Notes under the pieces: model-generated
Told to the model about the DNA's origin: nothing
The model's database searches: none
What the model saw: the letters and a program-made list of their open reading frames with translations, nothing else
In this document: positions 1 to 8,009 of the stretch, in pieces
How the letters are laid out: every line of letters begins with the position of its first letter
Position numbering within the stretch: the stretch's first letter is position 1
Source: Betaproteobacteria bacterium
Lineage (GTDB): Bacteria; Pseudomonadota; Gammaproteobacteria; Burkholderiales; SG8-39
Reading direction: 5' to 3'
Assembly: GCA_007280315.1 (NCBI GenBank)
Contig: QYQC01000162.1
Span: 1 to 43,621, forward strand
Length of the DNA stretch: 43,621 nucleotides
Program-made: the position numbers and the translations under genes

Positions 1-1287
1 AATGGCGTCGGTTGCTTGCCGGTAGTCGAGGCCGTCGTACTTGCCCGAATTGATGCAGCTGCCATGCTCGGCATAAGCGGGCTTCCATGGCTCGGGCACC
101 GCATCGCCGGCCGGATGGCGGATGACGCACTTGATCGGCAGCCCGTATTTCAGGGCGAAGGCGTAGTCGCGCTCGTCATGTCCGGGCACGCCCATGACCG
201 CGCCTTCGCCGTAACTCATCAGTACGTAATTGCCGACCCATACCGGAATCTGTTCGCCCGAAGCCGGATGGGTCACGGCAAGGCCGGTTGGCATACCTTT
301 TTTTTCCTGCAACGCGAGATCGGCCTCCTGCACCCCGCCGCGCTTGCACTCGTCGATGAAGGCGGCGAGCCGCGGATTGTTTTTGGCAGCGTGAGCGGCG
401 AGCGGATGCTCTGCCGCTACCGCGCAAAAGGTCACGCCCATGATGGTGTCGGCGCGGGTGGTGAACACCTTGACCGTGCCTTTCAACGGAAAACCACCCT
501 CACCCCCAGCCCCTCTCCCTGAGGGCGAGGGGAGCGCAGTGCTTCCGCCTGCGGCGGAAGTAAAGTCATAGGGAAAGCCAAAACTTACTCCATGGCTTTT
601 TCCGATCCAGTTGGCCTGCATCGTCTTCACCCGCTCGGGCCAGCCGGGGAGTGAACCGAGCGCGGCGAGCAGTTCCTCGGCGTAAGCGGTGATCTTCAGG
701 TAATACATCGGAATCTCGCGCTTTTCGACCGGGGCACCGGTGCGCCAGCCACGGCCGTCGATCACCTGCTCGTTGGCGAGCACGGTCTGGTCTACCGGGT
801 CCCAGTTGACCGTGCCGGTCTTCAGATACATCAGGCCTTGTTCGAGCATGCGCAGGAACAGCCACTGGTTCCACTTGTAGTACTCGGGGCGGCAGGTGGT
901 CACTTCGCGCGACCAGTCCAGAGCAAAGCCGAGCGACTGGAGCTGCTGCTTCATGTAGGCGATGTTGTCGTAGGTCCATTTTGCCGGCGGCACGCGGTTG
1001 GCCATGGCGGCGTTCTCTGCCGGCAGCCCGAACGCGTCCCAGCCCATCGGCTGCAACACGTTGTAGCCGCGCATGCGGTGACAGCGCGTGAGCGCGTCGC
1101 CGATGGTGTAGTTCCTGACGTGGCCCATGTGCAGCTTGCCCGAAGGATAGGGAAACATCGACAGGCAATAATATTTCGGGCGCGAACCCGCTCCCGCCGG
1201 CTCCTCCGTCGCCTGAAATGCCCGCGTCTGCTCCCAGTGCTGCTGGGCGGCGCGTTCTATGGTCTCGGCTTGGTACTGGGCTTGCAT
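1..1287 (-). CDS. leuS: Leucyl-tRNA synthetase, N-terminal half (truncated by window start)
   Basis: Charges tRNA-Leu with leucine in the cytoplasm (class Ia synthetase). The first 429 codons are present of the roughly 860 usual for bacterial LeuRS; the reading frame runs off the left edge. The ATG at 1287-1285 begins MQAQYQAETIE, followed by the class I signature HMGH (residues 53-56, in PYPSGKLHMGHVRNYTIGD) and the conserved GWDAFGLPAENAA. The editing (CP1) domain follows, with the threonine-rich FTTRADTIMGVTF and later VPGHDERDYAFA. Residues about 243-264 are unusual: they are encoded by a G/C-rich palindromic repeat inserted in frame between WIGKSHGVSFGFPYDF and the TVKVFTTRADT strand. 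It is divergent from the FecR gene. Identity is certain from the motifs; whether the enzyme tolerates the insertion is inferred from the intact frame. Confidence 0.97.
   Translation of the reverse strand, partial: MQAQYQAETIERAAQQHWEQTRAFQATEEPAGAGSRPKYYCLSMFPYPSGKLHMGHVRNYTIGDALTRCHRMRGYNVLQPMGWDAFGLPAENAAMANRVPPAKWTYDNIAYMKQQLQSLGFALDWSREVTTCRPEYYKWNQWLFLRMLEQGLMYLKTGTVNWDPVDQTVLANEQVIDGRGWRTGAPVEKREIPMYYLKITAYAEELLAALGSLPGWPERVKTMQANWIGKSHGVSFGFPYDFTSAAGGSTALPSPSGRGAGGEGGFPLKGTVKVFTTRADTIMGVTFCAVAAEHPLAAHAAKNNPRLAAFIDECKRGGVQEADLALQEKKGMPTGLAVTHPASGEQIPVWVGNYVLMSYGEGAVMGVPGHDERDYAFALKYGLPIKCVIRHPAGDAVPEPWKPAYAEHGSCINSGKYDGLDYRQATDAI
497..560. repeat. G/C-rich palindromic repeat inserted in frame within leuS
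   Basis: About 64 bp of sequence foreign to leuS. It starts with CCCTCACCCCCAGCCCCTC, contains a CCCCTC...GAGGGG inverted pair (512-532 area), and ends with a perfect 8-bp inverted repeat CTTCCGCC-TGC-GGCGGAAG (542-560). The CTCACCCC...CCCCTCTCCC type of element is familiar to me as a dispersed, usually intergenic repeat in proteobacteria; that family assignment is from memory. Read on the minus strand it is open and adds a Gly/Ser/Pro-rich stretch to LeuRS. No second copy was seen in the window. Confidence 0.75.
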
Positions 1288-1315
1288 GGAAGTTTCTATA
1301 TGTGAGAATTGGCGC

Positions 1316-1321
1316 ATTATA
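1316..1321 (-). promoter_or_regulatory. Candidate -10 box for leuS
   Basis: On the minus strand the hexamer is a perfect TATAAT, placed 28 bases before the leuS ATG, which would give a leader of about 20 nt. No convincing TTGACA-like -35 box is visible 16-18 bases upstream, so this is a single-element call. It lies in the 103-bp divergent gap between leuS and the FecR gene. Confidence 0.45.
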
Positions 1322-1390
1322 CAAGGCCGCCCCTCGTATCAGACTTGAGCTGAGGCCGCCGGCGCGCGTACGTGAACGGAGGAAAGCAGA

Positions 1391-2266
1391 ATGAAGACGA
1401 TTTCGTTTGGCATCGCGGGCGCGGCGTTGCTGCTGGCGGCGCAACTCGCAGTGGCGGCAACGCCGAACGCGGCGGTCGAGGCGGTGCAGATGCCCGCCTG
1501 GGTGCAGCGAGGCAATGCGAACATTCCGCTCACGCCCGGCATGCAACTGAATGACCGGGATCAGCTGCGCACCGGTGCCAATGCAAAGCTGCTGCTGAAA
1601 ATGCGCGAAGGCTCGCTGGTGCGGCTGGGCGAGAACGGCACGCTGCTCCTTGACCAGATGGCCGAGGGCGGGGACCGGGTTTTCGCCGCGGCATTGAATG
1701 TGCTTCAAGGTGCGTTTCGATTCACCACAGATCTGGTGCAGGTGCGGCGCCGGCGCAACATCAATATCACCATCGCCACTGCGACGGCGGGAATACGCGG
1801 CACCGACCTCTGGGGCAAGGCGACAGAGGACAGGGACATCATCCTGCTGATAGAGGGCAAGATCGAGGTGCAACGCGGGCAGGCGCAGCCGGTACTGATG
1901 GACCAGCCGCTGTCGCTTTACCTTGCGCCCCGTGGCGCGCCGGCGCTGCCGGTGGCTCCGGTCGATCCGAAGCAGCTCGAAATCTGGTCGGCTGAAACCC
2001 AGATCGCGCCAGGAGCGGGCGCGGCGCAGCGTGGCGGTAAATGGAAAGTAATCGCGGCGAGTGTCGACACCCAGGCCGACGCGCTCAAGCTCTATGATGC
2101 GCTGCGTGCCGCTGGCTATGCGGCCGAGATCCGGCCGGCGATGAGGGCGGAGAAGCTGATCTACGACGTGCGCCTCGCGCACCTTCCGTCTCGGGCCGAA
2201 GCCGACGCACTGGCTGCCTCGATCCGCGGCAAGCTCGGCGTGGCCGAGCCGCGTGTATCGAGGTAA
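1391..2266 (+). CDS. FecR-domain protein with C-terminal SPOR domain
   Basis: A 291-residue exported protein. The first ~22 residues (MKTISFGIAGAALLLAAQ...AVAA) form a signal peptide. Residues about 30-155 match the FecR domain: a LTPGMQLNDRDQLRTGANAKLLLKM start, then LVRLGENGTLLL, FRFTTD and ATATAGIRGTDLWGKA. Residues about 210-290 look like a SPOR peptidoglycan-binding repeat (KWKVIAASVDTQADALKLYDALRAAG ... VRLAHLPSRAEADALAASI). Start supported by GGAGG 7-8 bases upstream. No FecI sigma factor or TonB receptor is adjacent, so it is unlikely to be a classical iron-signalling anti-sigma factor; periplasmic FecR domains fused to wall-binding modules are more plausibly envelope or septal proteins. 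Function is inferred only. Confidence 0.8.
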   Translation: MKTISFGIAGAALLLAAQLAVAATPNAAVEAVQMPAWVQRGNANIPLTPGMQLNDRDQLRTGANAKLLLKMREGSLVRLGENGTLLLDQMAEGGDRVFAAALNVLQGAFRFTTDLVQVRRRRNINITIATATAGIRGTDLWGKATEDRDIILLIEGKIEVQRGQAQPVLMDQPLSLYLAPRGAPALPVAPVDPKQLEIWSAETQIAPGAGAAQRGGKWKVIAASVDTQADALKLYDALRAAGYAAEIRPAMRAEKLIYDVRLAHLPSRAEADALAASIRGKLGVAEPRVSR

Positions 2267-2393
2267 GCATTCGCTCCCGGCACGGCGCGCACCTGCGAGC
2301 GCCGCATTGTCATAACGCGCGTGCGCGAAATCACCGGCTGGGCGCAGCCGCCGCTGCGGTAGAATCGCGCTTCGAAAAACTGTCTGCCGCGCG

Positions 2394-4538
2394 ATGTCGC
2401 TACTTGCCAATCTCAATCCGGAACAACTTGCCTCCGTTACGCTGCCGAACCAGTCGGCGCTGATCCTGGCAGGTGCGGGTTCGGGCAAGACGCGCGTGCT
2501 CACTACGCGCATCGCCTGGCTGATCCAGACCGGCAGCGTCAGTCCAGCGGGCATACTCGCCGTCACCTTCACCAACAAGGCGGCGAAGGAAATGCTTACG
2601 CGCATCGCCGCGATGCTGCCGATTTCCACCCGCGGCATGTGGGTCGGCACTTTCCACGGCCTGTGCAACCGCCTGCTGCGTGCGCATCACCGCGACGCAG
2701 GACTGCCGCAGCTATTCCAAATTCTCGACTCGGCCGACCAGTTGTCGCTGGCGAAGCGCGTACTGAAATCGATGAACGTCGACGAAGACCGCTTTCCGCC
2801 GAAGCAGGTGCAGCACTACATCAACGCCAACAAGGAAGAAGGCAGGCGTGCAAGCGAGGCCGAGGCCTACGACGATTTCAGCCGCCGCTACGCCGAGATC
2901 TACGCCGCCTACGACGAACAGTGCCAGCGCGAGGGCGTGGTCGACTTCGCCGAACTGCTGCTACGCAGTTTCGAACTGCTGTCGAAAAACGAAATCCTGC
3001 GCGAGCACTACCGCGCGCGCTTCCAGCATATTCTGGTCGACGAGTTCCAGGACACCAACCGGTTGCAGTACCGCTGGCTGAAACTGCTCACCGGCCCTGC
3101 CAGCGTGATCTTCGCAGTCGGCGACGACGACCAGTCGATCTATGCGTTCCGCGGCGCGAATGTCGGCAACATGGCCGATTTCGAGCGCGACTTCCACGTC
3201 GAGAATGTGATCCGGCTGGAGCAGAACTACCGCTCGCACGGAAATATTCTGGATGCGGCCAACGCGCTGATTTCGAACAACCGCAAACGCCTGGGCAAGA
3301 ACCTGTGGACTGCGGCCGGACACGGCGAGCCGCTGCGTATTTACGAAGCGCAGACCGACGGCTACGAGGCGCACTGGCTGGCCGAGGAAGTGCAGGCGCT
3401 CAACCGCGACGGCCTGGCGCGGCGCGAAATCGGCGTGCTCTACCGCTCCAACGCGCAGTCGCGCATTCTGGAACATGCGCTGTTCTCGGCCGCCATTCCC
3501 TATCGCGTCTACGGCGGCCTGCGCTTTTTCGAACGCATGGAAGTCAAGCACGCGCTCGCCTATTTGCGCCTCATCGCCAGCTCCGAGGACGACAGCGCGT
3601 TTCTGCGCGTGGTCAACTTTCCCGCGCGCGGCATCGGCGCGCGTTCGCTCGAAGCGCTGCAGGATGCGGCCAAAGCCGGCGGCACCAGCCTGTATAACGC
3701 GGTACCAAAGCTCGCCGGCAAGGCGGGCAACGCGCTCGGCGCATTCGTATCGATGATCGCGGCGCTGCGCCACGAGACCGAAGGGCTCGCGCTGCCCGAG
3801 GTGGTGGAACACATGCTGGCCAAGTCCGGGCTGCTCGCCTATTTTCAGGCGGAGAAGGACGGCGCCGACCGGCTGGAGAACCTGCAGGAATTGATCAACG
3901 CGGCGGCGCTGTTCGTGCAGGAGCAGGAAGAGCAGCAGGATCTGGCCGCGTTCCTCGCGCACGCCGCGCTGGAGGCGGGTGAACACCAGGCGGGAGAGGG
4001 CTCGGATGCGCTGCAACTGATGACCGTGCATTCGGCCAAGGGGCTGGAATTCCAGGCGGTGTTCGTCACCGGCCTGGAAGAGGGCCTGTTCCCGCACGAG
4101 CAGAGCCGCAACGAGGACGACGGGCTGGAAGAGGAACGGCGGCTGATGTACGTCGCGATCACACGCGCGCGCGCGCGCCTGTACCTGTCGTTTGCGCAGA
4201 ACCGAATGCTGCACGGGCAGACGCGCTACAACGTGGCGTCGCGCTTCCTGGACGAGATTCCGGCGGGCCTGGTGAAGTGGCTGACGCCGCGCCTGGGCAG
4301 CCAGCCCATGCCCGAGCCGGTGCTCGCTTCGGCGCGCGACGCGGCGATTCCGCGGCCGTTGCCGCGCGCGACGCAGATGGGTTGGCGCATCGGCCAGAAC
4401 GTGGTCCATGCCAAATTCGGCCAGGGCGTGATCGTCGATGCCGAAGGCCAGGGAACGGATGCGCGGGTGCAGATCAATTTCGGCCGCCAGGGGATGAAGT
4501 GGTTGACGCTTGAATACGCCAAGCTCAGCGCCGCCTGA
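2394..4538 (+). CDS. uvrD: ATP-dependent DNA helicase II
   Basis: Superfamily 1A 3'-5' helicase acting in nucleotide-excision and mismatch repair. At 714 residues it is close to E. coli UvrD (720). Visible motifs: Q motif LNPEQLASVTLPNQSALILA, Walker A AGAGSGKT (26-33), motif Ia VTFTNKAAKEM, Walker B LVDEFQDTN (about 213-221), motif III VGDDDQSIYAFRGA, motif IV LEQNYRS, motif V LMTVHSAKGLEF and motif VI EERRLMYVAITRAR. The C-terminal tail (VVHAKFGQGVIVDAEGQG...VQINFGRQGMKWL) is the small SH3-like module that distinguishes UvrD/PcrA from Rep. A LexA box was looked for upstream and not found. The acyltransferase gene starts 9 bases after the stop and may be cotranscribed. Confidence 0.95.
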   Translation: MSLLANLNPEQLASVTLPNQSALILAGAGSGKTRVLTTRIAWLIQTGSVSPAGILAVTFTNKAAKEMLTRIAAMLPISTRGMWVGTFHGLCNRLLRAHHRDAGLPQLFQILDSADQLSLAKRVLKSMNVDEDRFPPKQVQHYINANKEEGRRASEAEAYDDFSRRYAEIYAAYDEQCQREGVVDFAELLLRSFELLSKNEILREHYRARFQHILVDEFQDTNRLQYRWLKLLTGPASVIFAVGDDDQSIYAFRGANVGNMADFERDFHVENVIRLEQNYRSHGNILDAANALISNNRKRLGKNLWTAAGHGEPLRIYEAQTDGYEAHWLAEEVQALNRDGLARREIGVLYRSNAQSRILEHALFSAAIPYRVYGGLRFFERMEVKHALAYLRLIASSEDDSAFLRVVNFPARGIGARSLEALQDAAKAGGTSLYNAVPKLAGKAGNALGAFVSMIAALRHETEGLALPEVVEHMLAKSGLLAYFQAEKDGADRLENLQELINAAALFVQEQEEQQDLAAFLAHAALEAGEHQAGEGSDALQLMTVHSAKGLEFQAVFVTGLEEGLFPHEQSRNEDDGLEEERRLMYVAITRARARLYLSFAQNRMLHGQTRYNVASRFLDEIPAGLVKWLTPRLGSQPMPEPVLASARDAAIPRPLPRATQMGWRIGQNVVHAKFGQGVIVDAEGQGTDARVQINFGRQGMKWLTLEYAKLSAA

Positions 4539-4547
4539 TCGGGCGTC

Positions 4548-5657
4548 ATGACGCCGGGCGCGCGCTACATTCCCCAGCTCGACGGACTGCGCGGCGTCGC
4601 GATCTTCGGCGTGCTGCTGTTTCATGCCGAATTATTCAGTCTGGGTTGGACCGGCATCGTACTGTTCTTTGTTCTGTCCGGTTTCCTGATCACCGGCATC
4701 CTGCTAGATGGCAAGGAGCGCGCCGGCTATTTTGGCCGTTTCTATGCGCGCCGGGCGCTGCGCATTTTTCCCGCCTATTACTTCGTCCTCGGCCTGACCT
4801 GGTGGATGAAGCGCGAGTTTACGCTGAGCGCCCCGGATCCGCAGATTGTTTCGGCGGTGCCCGAATGGATCTACTTCGTGCTCTATGTGCAGAACTACTG
4901 GATGGCCGCACAGTGGTTCCAGACACCGCTTTCCCATCTCATGGGATTCAGCTGGACGCTAGCGGTGGAAGAGCAGTTCTACCTGATCTGGCCGCTGCTG
5001 GTCTACTTCCTGGGCCCGCGGACCCTGCTCCTGCTTTGCGCGGCACTGGTCGCGGCGGCGCCGTTGCTGCGGATCGGGATTGTCTGGGCATCGGACAATA
5101 CCCTGCTTGCGTTTTCCTCGCTGCCCGCTCACCTGGACGGCCTTGCCATTGGCGCGGCGATTTGCCTGGTGTCGCGCGACGCGCGGCTGCGCATCTGGCT
5201 CACCCGGCGCAGCGGCGGCGTGCTGTTTGTCGCCGCCGGCATTCCACTCGCGTTGCTGGTAGGTGCAACCGGGGTCGCGGCGTATGCCGCGACCAATCAA
5301 TGGATGCCGCTTCCCGGCAACATGTGGTTTCTGACGCTGGCTTCACTGGTGTTCGGCGCGGTGCTGATTCTGGTGCTGAGCGGGGCTACGCGCCTGTCTG
5401 AGGCGATGAATTGGCGGCCGCTGCGCCTGCTTGGAAAAATAAGCTATGGCGTCTACCTTTATCATACGCTGGCGTATTTCATCGTCGCCACCGTGTACAA
5501 CGTGTCGGTGTTTCTGCCACTTCCCGGGAGTCCCATGAGTGGCTGGGAGATTGTCGCCATTAGAGCCACGCAGATAGTCGTGAGCATTGCGATGGCCGCC
5601 GCCTCCTACCGCTATCTCGAGCGCCCGCTGCTGCAGCTCAAAGAGCGTTTTCGCTAG
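4548..5657 (+). CDS. Acyltransferase-3 family membrane protein (OafA/YrhL type)
   Basis: A 369-residue polytopic protein with about ten hydrophobic segments. It opens with the family signature YIPQLDGLRGVAIFGVLLFHA, whose histidine is the catalytic residue of the acyltransferase-3 family, followed by LFFVLSGFLITGILL and FYARRALRIFPAYY. The sequence FSWTLAVEEQFYLIWPLL around residue 140 is also diagnostic. Such proteins transfer acetyl or other acyl groups from cytoplasmic donors to surface glycans or lipids. No polysaccharide or O-antigen genes are nearby to suggest a substrate. It lacks the extra SGNH domain of the longer OafA subgroup. Confidence 0.88.
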   Translation: MTPGARYIPQLDGLRGVAIFGVLLFHAELFSLGWTGIVLFFVLSGFLITGILLDGKERAGYFGRFYARRALRIFPAYYFVLGLTWWMKREFTLSAPDPQIVSAVPEWIYFVLYVQNYWMAAQWFQTPLSHLMGFSWTLAVEEQFYLIWPLLVYFLGPRTLLLLCAALVAAAPLLRIGIVWASDNTLLAFSSLPAHLDGLAIGAAICLVSRDARLRIWLTRRSGGVLFVAAGIPLALLVGATGVAAYAATNQWMPLPGNMWFLTLASLVFGAVLILVLSGATRLSEAMNWRPLRLLGKISYGVYLYHTLAYFIVATVYNVSVFLPLPGSPMSGWEIVAIRATQIVVSIAMAAASYRYLERPLLQLKERFR

Positions 5658-5663
5658 ACCGGT

Positions 5664-5921
5664 TCAGCCCGCTTCGCCGGCATCGAACAGGCCCAGCTGG
5701 CGCGCGCCGAACTCGAGCGTCCGCTCGACTTCGCGTTTCGCTTCGGCCAGCGTCTTCGCCTCGCCCGCGCGGTTGCCCGCCTGCCAGCGGTAGCGGCAAT
5801 TCATTCCTTTGCCTTCGAGCGCTACCCAGCCGACTTTTTTCTTCTTCTGCCAGTAGCCGTGGGTATCGTAGCCTCGCTCCCAGAATGGTTTGGTGTTCTT
5901 CGTGGGTTTTCTCGTCATCAT
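5664..5921 (-). CDS. Small conserved-looking hypothetical protein (85 aa)
   Basis: Encodes MMTRKPTKNTKPFWERGYDT... through ...QLGLFDAGEAG. The start (two ATG codons, 5921-5916) is chosen because it lies 10 bases after the yqaA stop, giving a tight two-gene operon. An upstream extension would overlap yqaA throughout. The N-terminal half is basic and aromatic (FWERGYDTHGYWQKKKKVGWVALEG); the C-terminal half is a predicted amphipathic helix (AKTLAEAKREVERTLEFGARQL). No cysteine cluster, signal peptide or membrane segment beyond one cysteine. I do not recognise a named family. A small nucleic-acid-associated role would fit the charge but is only a guess. Confidence 0.6.
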   Translation of the reverse strand: MMTRKPTKNTKPFWERGYDTHGYWQKKKKVGWVALEGKGMNCRYRWQAGNRAGEAKTLAEAKREVERTLEFGARQLGLFDAGEAG

Positions 5922-5931
5922 GGTTATAAGC

Positions 5932-6333
5932 TTACCAAAGTGCTCCCTGCGCCACCAGCCAGTAGCGGGCAAAGCGTCCGGCGGCCGACCATAACGAGAC
6001 TGCGACCCAATTGAGCTTGACCCAGCCCGCGGCGAGGCACAGCGCATCGCCGACGAACGGCAGCCAGGCCAGCGCCAGCAGCGGGCTGCCGTAGCGTTTG
6101 ACACGCTCGAGCTGGGTCAGCGGTTTTTTCGAGCCGATGTAGCGCCCGATCAAGTAGGTGGTAAGGCCGCCCAGGGTGTTGCCCAGCGTGGCCACGCCGA
6201 TCGCGGGCCAGACGAGGTCGGCATGCAGCTTGAGCACGGCGAACAGCGCCGCTTCGGAGCTGATCGGGACCAGGGTCGAGGCGATAAAACTCGCGACGAA
6301 AAGCGAAGCGAGGCTGGCCCAGGCGTCGATCAA
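5932..6333 (-). CDS. yqaA: YqaA family membrane protein (DedA/VTT-like)
   Basis: A 133-residue inner-membrane protein resembling E. coli YqaA (142 aa). Family features: an N-terminal SLFVASFIASTLVPISSEAAL with the conserved Ser-Glu re-entrant segment, GNTLGGLTTYLIGRYIG, and LLALAWLPFVGDALCLAAGWVKL. These are the hallmarks of the short VTT/SNARE-associated group related to DedA lipid flippases. The start is a TTG (6333-6331) with AAGG about 7 bases upstream; no ATG fits the frame. It is followed after 10 bases by the 85-residue hypothetical gene. The exact substrate of YqaA is not established. Confidence 0.82.
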   Translation of the reverse strand: MIDAWASLASLFVASFIASTLVPISSEAALFAVLKLHADLVWPAIGVATLGNTLGGLTTYLIGRYIGSKKPLTQLERVKRYGSPLLALAWLPFVGDALCLAAGWVKLNWVAVSLWSAAGRFARYWLVAQGALW

Positions 6334-6431
6334 ACAGCGGCCTTGCGCTCAGCGCGCGCGCATGCGTCTTGCTCCTGCAAAGCACATCCTGCTACCCTTG
6401 CACGCTTGTATTCAACTGAATCAGAACCGCC

Positions 6432-7943
6432 ATGCATCCGGACTACCTCGAAAAAATCCTCAAAGCGCGCGTCTACGACGTGGCCATCGAATCGCCGCTG
6501 GAGACAGCGCCCATCCTGTCCGCGCGCCTGCACAACAATCTCCTGCTCAAGCGCGAGGACGTGCAGGAGGTATTCTCGTTCAAACTGCGCGGCGCGTACA
6601 ACAAAATGGCGCAACTGCCCGCGGCAAGCCTGAAGCGCGGAGTCATTGCCGCTTCGGCCGGCAACCATGCGCAGGGTGTGGCGCTGGCGGCGCAGCGCCT
6701 GGGCTGCAAGGCGGTGATCGTGATGCCGGTAACGACGCCGCGGATCAAGGTGAACGCAGTGCTGGCGCGCGGGGCCGAAGTGCTGCTCTGCGGCGATTCC
6801 TATGACGAGGCCTACACGGAGGCGCTCAAGCTGGAACGCTCGCGCAGACTCACCTTCGTGCATCCCTATGATGATCCGGACGTAATCGCCGGCCAGGGCA
6901 CCATCGGCATGGAAATCCTGCGCCAGGCGAAGACCCCGATCGATGCTATTTTCGTCGCCATCGGCGGCGGCGGGCTGATCTCGGGCATCGCGGCGTATGT
7001 GAAGCGGCTGCGCCCGGAGATCCGCATCATCGGCGTGCAGCCGGTGGATTCGGACGCGATGGCGCGTTCGCTCAAGGCCGGCCGGCGCATCAAACTCGCG
7101 CACGTAGGGCTGTTCGCCGACGGCGTGGCGGTGAAACAGGTGGGCAAGGAAACCTTTCGCCTGTGCCGGCAATTCGTCGACGAGGTCATACTCGTCGACA
7201 CCGACGAAACCTGCGCCGCGATCAAGGACGTGTTCGAGGAGACGCGTACCATCCTCGAGCCGGCCGGCGCGCTGGCGATCGCCGGCGCCAAGGCCTACGT
7301 CGAGAAGACGGGCGTGCGCGGCCAGACCCTGGTGGCGGTGGCCTGCGGCGCCAACACCAATTTCGACCGCCTGCGCTTCGTTGCCGAGCGCGCCGAGGTG
7401 GGCGAGCATCGCGAGGCGATACTCGCGGTGACCATTCCGGAGCGTCCCGGCAGCTACAAGAAATTTTGCGCCACGCTGGGCGCGCGTAACGTGACCGAAT
7501 TCAATTATCGCATCGCCGGGTCGAAGGAAGCGCATGTGTTCGTCGGTGTCGAGGTACACGATCGCGACGAGACCGCGCGCCTGATCCGCACGCTGCAGCG
7601 CCACGGTCTGAAGACCATCGACCTGTCGGACAACGAGATGGCCAAGCTGCACGTGCGTCATCTTGTCGGCGGGCATGCGGCGCTGGCGAAGAACGAGCTG
7701 CTGTACCGCTTCGAGTTTCCCGAACGCCCGGGGGCGCTGATGCGTTTTCTTGACAGCATGCGTCCGGACTGGAACATCAGCCTGTTTCACTACCGTAATC
7801 ACGGCGCCGACTACGGCCGCGTGCTGGTCGGCATGCAGGTGCCGCCCGGGGAAATGCCGCAGTTCCGCCGTTTCCTGCGCGATCTGGGCTATCCGTTCTG
7901 GGACGAAAGCAAGAATCCGGCGTATGCGCTGTTTCTCGGATAA
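6432..7943 (+). CDS. ilvA: Threonine ammonia-lyase, biosynthetic (threonine dehydratase)
   Basis: Converts threonine to 2-oxobutyrate, the committing step of isoleucine synthesis. 503 residues, the usual size for the long allosteric form. The PLP-binding lysine is K51 in SFKLRGAYNK; ASAGNHAQGVALAA and the glycine loop AIGGGGLISGI follow. Residues about 325-500 carry two ACT-like regulatory domains (ILAVTIPERPGSYKKFC and YRFEFPERPGALMRFLDSM), the sites of isoleucine/valine control. It stands alone; other ilv genes are not in the window. No attenuator-like leader is evident upstream. Confidence 0.96.
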   Translation: MHPDYLEKILKARVYDVAIESPLETAPILSARLHNNLLLKREDVQEVFSFKLRGAYNKMAQLPAASLKRGVIAASAGNHAQGVALAAQRLGCKAVIVMPVTTPRIKVNAVLARGAEVLLCGDSYDEAYTEALKLERSRRLTFVHPYDDPDVIAGQGTIGMEILRQAKTPIDAIFVAIGGGGLISGIAAYVKRLRPEIRIIGVQPVDSDAMARSLKAGRRIKLAHVGLFADGVAVKQVGKETFRLCRQFVDEVILVDTDETCAAIKDVFEETRTILEPAGALAIAGAKAYVEKTGVRGQTLVAVACGANTNFDRLRFVAERAEVGEHREAILAVTIPERPGSYKKFCATLGARNVTEFNYRIAGSKEAHVFVGVEVHDRDETARLIRTLQRHGLKTIDLSDNEMAKLHVRHLVGGHAALAKNELLYRFEFPERPGALMRFLDSMRPDWNISLFHYRNHGADYGRVLVGMQVPPGEMPQFRRFLRDLGYPFWDESKNPAYALFLG

Positions 7944-8009
7944 TCGCGGAAGCGCGTTGTTACGCCGGCGCGTTTGTCGCATCAACAGGATCAACCGGGG
8001 CAGACATCG

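Noticed and set aside
2270..2393. LexA box before uvrD
   Set aside because: A CTGT occurs before the start codon but no ACAG partner at the required spacing.
566..2668. 700-codon minus-strand frame
   Set aside because: It crosses leuS, the FecR gene and uvrD in other frames and its translation is Arg/His-rich without motifs: a high-GC shadow.
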